Positions 59,423 to 64,000 of a stretch of DNA of 64,000 bases are shown here, in pieces. Under the pieces are notes generated by a model. The model was not told the origin of the DNA and searched no databases. It saw only the letters and a list, made by a program, of their open reading frames with translations. The stretch is from NCBI GenBank assembly GCA_025698895.1, contig JAILWO010000001.1:1-64000 (forward strand). Reading direction: 5' to 3'. The stretch is from Rhizobiaceae bacterium. GTDB taxonomy: Bacteria; Pseudomonadota; Alphaproteobacteria; Rhizobiales; Rhizobiaceae. Position 1 is the stretch's first letter. Each line of letters begins with the position of its first letter. The translations under genes were made by a program, and so were the position numbers.

Positions 59423-61269
59423 GCCCGGCCCTTTCCTGTCGCGTCTGCCACCAGCACATGTGTCGGCGGCGGTTCGGCATAGAGATCCTCGACCAGGTGC
59501 GGCCGCGCGGCCATCACCGCGCGCTGGTTGATCGAGCCCTTGTCTGTCACCTCATTGCGGTCGAGCGAGGGCGCGCTGTCCAGCACCACGGCGCGCGCCA
59601 CGAGCGTCGACGAGCCCGTCGAACCCGCCGCCAGGGCATCGAGCCGCTCCTGGAGGACGCGGCGCAGTTCGGGGCTGGCGGCCAGTGTCGCCTCGTCGGC
59701 GCCTCCGAGATTGGGCGCGGCCTTGCGCGCGGCATCGAGGTCCAGCACCAGCATGGCGCCGATATGGTTGCGGTCGAGCCCGGTGAGCACCGCATCGCGC
59801 ACATAGGGCGCGCAGGCACGCACCAGCGCGCCCCGCACGGCGGCCATGTTGACCCATGTGCCGGTCGAAAGCTTGAAGTCCTCCGACACGCGGCCGTCGA
59901 ACAGCAGCCCCTTTTCGGGCGCGTCCTCGTCCACGAATTTCAGCGCGTCGCCGATCCGGTAGAAGCCTTCGTCGTCGAAGCACTCGGCGGTCTTGTCAGG
60001 CTGGCGCCAGTAGCCCGGCGTGATCGAGGGACCTTTCAGCCTGAGCTCCAGCTTCTCGCCGTCGGGCACCAGCTTCAGTTCAAGCCCAGGCGCCGGCAGT
60101 CCCACCTCGCCGGGACGGCCGACGGGCCATGTCGTCGTGGAAGCGAAGGGCGCGGTCTCGGTCGAGCCGTAGCCGGTGATGATCATCACCTTCTCGCCGA
60201 TGGTCTCCATCGCCAGCCGCTCCAGCGCGTCCCAGACATGCTGGGCAAGCCCCGCCCCGGCATATTGCAAAAGCTGCACGCGCGAAAAGAAGGTCTCGCG
60301 CAGCCTGCCATTCGTCGCCAGCCGCTCGGCCAGCATCTCGTAACCCTTGGGCACGTTGAAATAGAGCGTCGGCGCGACCTCTTCCAGATTGCGCACCGTG
60401 CGCGCGATGCCGGCCGGCGTCGGGTTGCCGTCGTCGATCCACAGCGTCCCACCATTGGCCAGCGCGATGCCGAAATTGTGGTTGCCGCCGGCGGTGTGGT
60501 TCCAGGGCAGCCAGTCGACCAGCACCGGCGGCTCGTCCTTCAGGAAGGCGAGCGCCGAGGCGATCATCGCCTGATTGCAGGTGATCATGCGCTGGGTGTT
60601 GATGACGGCCTTGGGCAGGCCGGTCGAGCCCGAGGTGAACAGGAATTTCGCCACCGTGTCGCCGGTGACGGCGGCGTTCGCGGCATCGACCGCGCCGCTG
60701 ACCTCTGTCCTGGCGAGCGCCTCGAAGTCGGCGTCTGTGACGACCTCCAGGCCACCCGCCACGGCCGCCAGCGCCGGCCCGAAGCGCTCCTTATCGGCGG
60801 CATAGACCATGCCGGGCGTCAGCAGATCGAAGATGTGCCTCAGCTTGGAGAAATCCGACGAGACCAGCGAATAGGCCGGCGACACCGGCGCAAAGGCCAC
60901 GCCCGCCGTCATCGCCGCCAGCGCGAGCAACCCATGCTCGATCGCGTTGCCCGACAGGATGACCAGCGGCCGCTCGGTGGTGACGCCCCGGTCGATCAGC
61001 GCCTGCGCCAGCGCCCGCGATTTCGCCCGCGCCTGGGCGAAGGTCACGCTGCGCCAGCCATCGCCGGCATCGCCGCAACGGTCGGCAAGGAACACCCGAT
61101 CCGGCGCCTCGGCGGCCCAATGGTCGAGCCAGTCGATCGCCGAGCGCGGATAGGGAGGCAGGGGCAGCGGCGACCGCAGGCGGCGCACACCGTTGGGATC
61201 GACCGTCATGGTGACGGCGCGCTCGCCCATATGGACCGGCCGCATGCCCGGCATCCGCACCAGCGGCAT
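59419..61269 (-). CDS. fcs: feruloyl-CoA synthase-type AMP-forming acyl-CoA ligase
   Basis: 616 residues from ATG 61269 (GGAGG seven bases upstream; a GTG three bases earlier is possible). The adenylation signature FLFTSGSTGLPKAVINTQ is near residue 210; further motifs are VDWLPWNHTAGGNHNFG, ITGYGSTETAPF, and the hinge/C-domain FDGRVSEDFKLSTGTWVN with the variant EDFKLSTG typical of feruloyl-CoA synthases. The NVPKGYEMLAERL segment also fits that family. It activates a hydroxycinnamic acid with CoA and ATP. It leads the operon with thiolase and thioesterase, and a perfect MarR-type operator candidate lies 30 bases before its start. Confidence 0.85.
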   Translation of the reverse strand: MPLVRMPGMRPVHMGERAVTMTVDPNGVRRLRSPLPLPPYPRSAIDWLDHWAAEAPDRVFLADRCGDAGDGWRSVTFAQARAKSRALAQALIDRGVTTERPLVILSGNAIEHGLLALAAMTAGVAFAPVSPAYSLVSSDFSKLRHIFDLLTPGMVYAADKERFGPALAAVAGGLEVVTDADFEALARTEVSGAVDAANAAVTGDTVAKFLFTSGSTGLPKAVINTQRMITCNQAMIASALAFLKDEPPVLVDWLPWNHTAGGNHNFGIALANGGTLWIDDGNPTPAGIARTVRNLEEVAPTLYFNVPKGYEMLAERLATNGRLRETFFSRVQLLQYAGAGLAQHVWDALERLAMETIGEKVMIITGYGSTETAPFASTTTWPVGRPGEVGLPAPGLELKLVPDGEKLELRLKGPSITPGYWRQPDKTAECFDDEGFYRIGDALKFVDEDAPEKGLLFDGRVSEDFKLSTGTWVNMAAVRGALVRACAPYVRDAVLTGLDRNHIGAMLVLDLDAARKAAPNLGGADEATLAASPELRRVLQERLDALAAGSTGSSTLVARAVVLDSAPSLDRNEVTDKGSINQRAVMAARPHLVEDLYAEPPPTHVLVADATGKGRA

Positions 61270-61298
61270 CACGGCTCCTCCTCGCCTCCTCCGAATTA

Positions 61299-61313
61299 GT
61301 TATTGTGTATAAC
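61299..61313. promoter_or_regulatory. MarR-type operator candidate (GTTAT-N5-ATAAC)
   Basis: A perfect 15-bp inverted repeat, GTTAT-TGTGT-ATAAC, 30 bases before the feruloyl-CoA synthase ATG, where it would overlap the promoter. A second copy with one mismatch lies at 51737, before the hydratase and TRAP cassette 2. Confidence 0.6.
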
Positions 61314-61466
61314 GATCAAGGGAGAGGAGCAAGGGGGATCACGCTCAATCGGCCGTGCTCCGCAACCTGGCCTCGTTCGCCGGCTGACATGGTCTCCGTG
61401 GTTCTCCAGTATGGTTCGAGCCGGAAACTGTGCTAACCGCCAGCCGGACGAACATGGAGGATGATG

Positions 61467-61700
61467 GTGAGCGAACCGACCGTGGCGGAAGCGACAGATA
61501 ATATCTATGCATCGCTTCAGGCCGACAATGCCGACCTCGACGCGCATATCGCAACCCTGAAGGCGGCGTTGACGCGCGAGGGCCGGAAAGAGGCCGTCTT
61601 CGACCCGGCCAGACTCGCGCAAAACAACAGGTCAGGCCGAAAGCTTATGCAGGCCTACTTTCGACAGCGCGGTGTAACCGTGAAGTTCTCGTCTTCGTGA
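61467..61700 (+). CDS. small conserved-looking protein of unknown function
   Basis: 77 residues if GTG 61467 is used, 79 from ATG 61461. GGAGG at 61456-61460 lies 6 bases before the GTG and touches the first ATG, so I prefer the GTG. The chain is mostly helical (DNIYASLQADNADLDAHIATLKAALTREGRKEAVFDPARLAQNNRSGRKLMQAYFRQRGVTVKFSSS); the NRSGRKLMQAYFRQRGV end looks conserved. No family assigned. It is divergent from the feruloyl-CoA synthase operon. Confidence 0.6.
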   Translation: MSEPTVAEATDNIYASLQADNADLDAHIATLKAALTREGRKEAVFDPARLAQNNRSGRKLMQAYFRQRGVTVKFSSS

Positions 61701-61843
61701 AGCCGCCCCGGTGGTCGATCCGGCCGTTGGCGTTTGCTCGTCCCACGGCACGCTGTGGGGCCGATTGCTCCCTGAGCTGACGCGACTTCCGCCCTCGGCC
61801 CGGATTCAGGCGACGAACCCGTTGGAAATGAACATGCCCGCCC

Positions 61844-63004
61844 CTACCCCCTGTTCCCCGTGCCGGGCAGCGTGCCTTCCAGCTTGGCGATGATGCCCAG
61901 CATGATCTCGTCGGCGCCGGCGCCGATCGAGACAAGGCGTGTGTCGCGATAGGCGCGGCTGACGGGATTGTCGGCGGTGAAGCCCATGCCGCCCCAATAT
62001 TGCAGGCAGGAATCGGTCAGTTCGCGCGCCAGCCGCCCGGTCTTGAGCTTGGCCATCGAGGCGAGCTTCGTCACGTCGGCGCCGGCGACGTATTGCTCGA
62101 CCGCGCTCCAGGTCAGCGCGCGCAGCGCCTCGACCTCGGTCCTCAGTTCCGCCAGCCGGAAATGGACCACCTGGTTGTCGAGGATCGGCTTGCCGAAGGC
62201 ATGCCGGCCGGCGGTGTATTCGATGGTGAGGTCGATCAGCCGGTCGAAGCCCTTGATCGAGCTCGCCGCCGAATAGAGCCGCTCCTCCTGGAACTGCAGC
62301 ATCTGGTAGGTGAAGCCCTTGCCTTCCTCGCCGATGACATTGGCGCGCGGCACCCGCACCTCGTCGAAGAAGAGCTGAGCGGTGTCGGAGGAATGCATGC
62401 CGATCTTGTGGATCTTCTGCTTCGTGATGCCCCTGGCGTCCATCGGCACGCAGATCAGCGACTTGTTGCGATGCGGTTGGTCGTCGGACGTGTTGGCCAG
62501 CAGGCAGCACCAGTCGGCCTTCAGCCCGTTGGTGATCCACATCTTGGTGCCGGAAATCACATAGTCACCGCCGTCCTTGCGCGCCTGCGTCTTGGCCGCC
62601 GACACGTCCGAGCCGGCGCCCGGTTCCGACACGCCGAGGCAGCCGACGACGTCGCCGGCGATCGACGGCGCGAGGAAGTTGCGCTTCACATGGTCGGAGC
62701 CGAAGCGGTTCAGCGCCGGCGTGCACATGTCGGTGTGAACGCCGATCGCCATCGGCACGCCGCCCGCGTGACAGAGCCCCAGTTCCTCGGCCATCACCAT
62801 CGAATAGGAGAAGTCGAGCCCCAGCCCGCCATAGGCGGGGTCGTATTTGATGCCGAGCAGGCCGAGATCGCCGAGCTTCTTGAACACCTCGTGCGAAGGG
62901 AATTCCTCCGCCGCCTCCCATTCATCGACATGGGGGTTGAGTTCGGTGGCGACGAATTTCGCCACGGTGCGGCGCAGGTCTTCATGTTCGGCGGTGAAGT
63001 GCAT
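61844..63004 (-). CDS. acyl-CoA dehydrogenase
   Basis: 386-residue FAD enzyme. Landmarks: CLGVSEPGAGSDVSAAKTQARKDGGDYVISGTKMWITNG (FAD/substrate signature 1), the FQEERLYSAASSIKGFDRLIDLTIEYTAGRHAFGKPILDNQ helices, and the C-terminal YWGGMGFTADNPVSRAYRDTRLVSIGAGADEIMLGIIAKLEG. A Glu in QEERL at the position used by isovaleryl-CoA-type enzymes may be the catalytic base. It lies downstream of the acyl-CoA carboxyltransferase gene, as in leucine/isovalerate or acyclic-terpene (liu/atu) modules. A long perfect inverted repeat separates the two genes. Confidence 0.92.
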   Translation of the reverse strand: MHFTAEHEDLRRTVAKFVATELNPHVDEWEAAEEFPSHEVFKKLGDLGLLGIKYDPAYGGLGLDFSYSMVMAEELGLCHAGGVPMAIGVHTDMCTPALNRFGSDHVKRNFLAPSIAGDVVGCLGVSEPGAGSDVSAAKTQARKDGGDYVISGTKMWITNGLKADWCCLLANTSDDQPHRNKSLICVPMDARGITKQKIHKIGMHSSDTAQLFFDEVRVPRANVIGEEGKGFTYQMLQFQEERLYSAASSIKGFDRLIDLTIEYTAGRHAFGKPILDNQVVHFRLAELRTEVEALRALTWSAVEQYVAGADVTKLASMAKLKTGRLARELTDSCLQYWGGMGFTADNPVSRAYRDTRLVSIGAGADEIMLGIIAKLEGTLPGTGNRG

Positions 63005-63040
63005 GTTTGTTCTCCAGCGTCTTGCCGTCTGTCGCGGCCC

Positions 63041-63218
63041 TACCCCTCATCCGACCTCGCTCCGCTCGGCCACCTTCTCCCACAAGGGGAGAAGGGGGAG
63101 CGCCTGAAAGGATCCACCCCAATCACTGCCGTCTGCGACTGGTGGCCGGGCCGCAGCGACTTTCCTTCTCCCCTTGTGGGAGAAGGTGGCCGAGCGGAGC
63201 GAGGTCGGATGAGGGGTA
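63041..63218. repeat. perfect 54-bp inverted repeat (178-bp element) between carboxyltransferase and dehydrogenase genes
   Basis: The arms 63041-63094 and 63165-63218 are exact reverse complements over 54 bases, around a 70-base centre. Each arm holds the words tacccctcatccg, gctccgctcggc and ccttctcccacaaggggag. The first and last also occur in the degenerate cluster at 220-533. The element fills the gap between the two leftward genes, ending 7 bases before the carboxyltransferase stop. A transcript could fold into a very long hairpin. Confidence 0.9.
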
Positions 63219-63224
63219 TCACTG

Positions 63225-64000
63225 TCACCCCCTCGCCACGCCGAAGGTGTTGGGCCGCATTGTCCGCGCCTCGCCTTCGGCAGCGATCGAGAGGCACAGC
63301 CCCAGCACCCGGCGCGTGTCGCGCGGGTCGATGATGCCGTCGTCCCACAGGCGGGCGGTCGAATAGAGCGCGGTAGACTGTCCGTCGATGCCGTCGCGGA
63401 TTTTCGCGCTCTGCTTGGCCAGCGCTTCCTCGTCGGGCTCGACGCCCTTGCGGGCCGCTGCGCCGCGCGCCACGATTTCCATCACCTTGGCCGCCTGTCC
63501 GCCGCCCATCACGGCTGTCCGCGCCGAGGGCCATGAGAAGATGAAGCGGGGCGAGAAGCCGCGTCCGCACATGCCGTAATTGCCCGCGCCGAACGAGCCG
63601 CCAATGACGATCGTGAATTTCGGCACGCGCGCGTTTGCGACCGCCTGGATCATTTTGGAGCCGTGCTTGACCGCGCCCTCGCGCTCGGCGGCCGAGCCGA
63701 CCATGTAGCCGGTCGTGTTCTGCAGGAAGATCAGAGGAATGCCGGCCTGATCGCACAGTTGCACGAACTGCGCAGCCTTGAGCGAGCCGGAGGGCCTGAT
63801 CGCGCCATTGTTGGCCAGCACGCCGATCCGGTGTCCCTCAATCGCGCCATGGCCGCAGACCATCTCGTGGCCATAGCCGGGCTTGAACTCGAAGAAGTCC
63901 GAGCCGTCCAGCACACGCGCCAGAACCTCCTTCATGTCGAAGGGCCAGCGGGGATCGGCCGGCACGATGCCCATAAGTTCCTCGGTGTCCAATACGGGCT
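63225..64000 (-). CDS. acyl-CoA carboxylase carboxyltransferase subunit (C-terminal half, cut by window edge)
   Basis: About 258 codons, open to the right edge; full-length relatives are about 530 residues. Motifs: LDTEELMGIVPADPRWPFDMKEVLARVLDGSDFFEFKPGYGHEMVCGHGAIEGHRIGVLANNGAI, AAQFVQLCDQAGIPLIFLQNTTGYMVGSAAEREGAVKHGSKMIQAVANARVPKFTIVIGGSFGAGNYGMCGRGFSPRFIFSWPSARTAVMGGGQAAKVM, typical of methylcrotonyl- and geranyl-CoA carboxylase beta subunits. With the adjacent acyl-CoA dehydrogenase it points to leucine/isovalerate or terpenoid breakdown. The biotin-carrying subunit would be outside the window. Confidence 0.93.
   Translation of the reverse strand, partial: PVLDTEELMGIVPADPRWPFDMKEVLARVLDGSDFFEFKPGYGHEMVCGHGAIEGHRIGVLANNGAIRPSGSLKAAQFVQLCDQAGIPLIFLQNTTGYMVGSAAEREGAVKHGSKMIQAVANARVPKFTIVIGGSFGAGNYGMCGRGFSPRFIFSWPSARTAVMGGGQAAKVMEIVARGAAARKGVEPDEEALAKQSAKIRDGIDGQSTALYSTARLWDDGIIDPRDTRRVLGLCLSIAAEGEARTMRPNTFGVARG

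Noticed and set aside
1-64000. CRISPR arrays, tRNA/rRNA genes, prophage or insertion-sequence genes
   Set aside because: No regularly spaced repeats, no tRNA-like cloverleaf seen, and no transposase, integrase or phage structural gene found; the only repeat elements are non-coding palindromes.

Overview
The window comes from a high-GC alphaproteobacterium, almost certainly of the order Rhizobiales/Hyphomicrobiales (a Mesorhizobium, Aquamicrobium or Nitratireductor kind of genome). The main reason is a roughly 38-kb flagellar locus (about 7.28-45.32 kb) with the rhizobial gene set and order: motC, motE, the orphan OmpR-type regulator rem, flaF, flbT, a short flgD, simple tandem flagellins, and no fliA, flgM, fliS or fliD. 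No rRNA, tRNA, CRISPR array, transposase or integrase was seen.

Layout. 1-592: start of an unidentified leftward gene and degenerate intergenic palindromic repeats. 593-7273: a fused dihydroxyacetone kinase, then an HlyD/RND efflux pair divergent from a TetR-type regulator, with a 16-bp palindrome between them. 7284-12385 (leftward): motA-fliM-fliN-fliG-flhB plus a 146-codon unknown; a 272-bp terminal-inverted-repeat element lies between fliG and flhB. 12523-23746 (rightward): a DUF1217 repeat protein, flgF, fliI, a membrane unknown, flgB, flgC, fliE, flgG, flgA, flgI, motE, flgH, fliL, fliP. 23974-26140: two flagellins. 26259-34032: fliF, a FliH-like gene, motB, motC, fliK, a lytic transglycosylase, rem. 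34107-39432: flgE, flgK, flgL, flaF, flbT, flgD, fliQ. A DUF1176 gene (39788-40387) interrupts the locus. 40476-45321: flhA, fliR, a FliJ-like gene, a rod-binding protein, a FlgN-like gene and a FliL-like gene.

45352-64000 is catabolic. A leftward operon (TRAP transporter dctP-dctQ-dctM, cyclase-family hydrolase, fumarylacetoacetase-family enzyme) is divergent from a TetR-type regulator. An enoyl-CoA hydratase is divergent from a second TRAP operon that ends in a DUF3237 gene and a MarR-type regulator. After a DUF899 gene, a small membrane gene and a TauE/SafE permease comes a tightly coupled operon for feruloyl-CoA synthase, thiolase and acyl-CoA thioesterase. Last come an acyl-CoA dehydrogenase and the C-terminal half of an acyl-CoA carboxyltransferase. 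Together they suggest uptake and CoA-dependent degradation of plant phenylpropanoids (ferulate or p-coumarate type), with a branched-chain or terpenoid acyl-CoA module beside it.

The most interesting signal is regulatory. Seven flagellar transcription units carry, 28-40 bases before their start codons, one promoter architecture: a 5-bp element, 6 bases, GCAAG, 9 bases, then CTAG-like. The 11-bp spacing of the two half-sites is what a dimeric OmpR-family regulator such as Rem would contact. The second flagellin gene has the same geometry with TTAAC half-sites, which is a perfect CtrA box, and rem has a CtrA box too; this reads as a CtrA-to-Rem-to-structural-gene cascade written in one geometry. 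A second shared operator (GTTAT-N5-ATAAC) lies before the feruloyl-CoA synthase operon and between the hydratase and the second TRAP operon, linking them to the MarR regulator.
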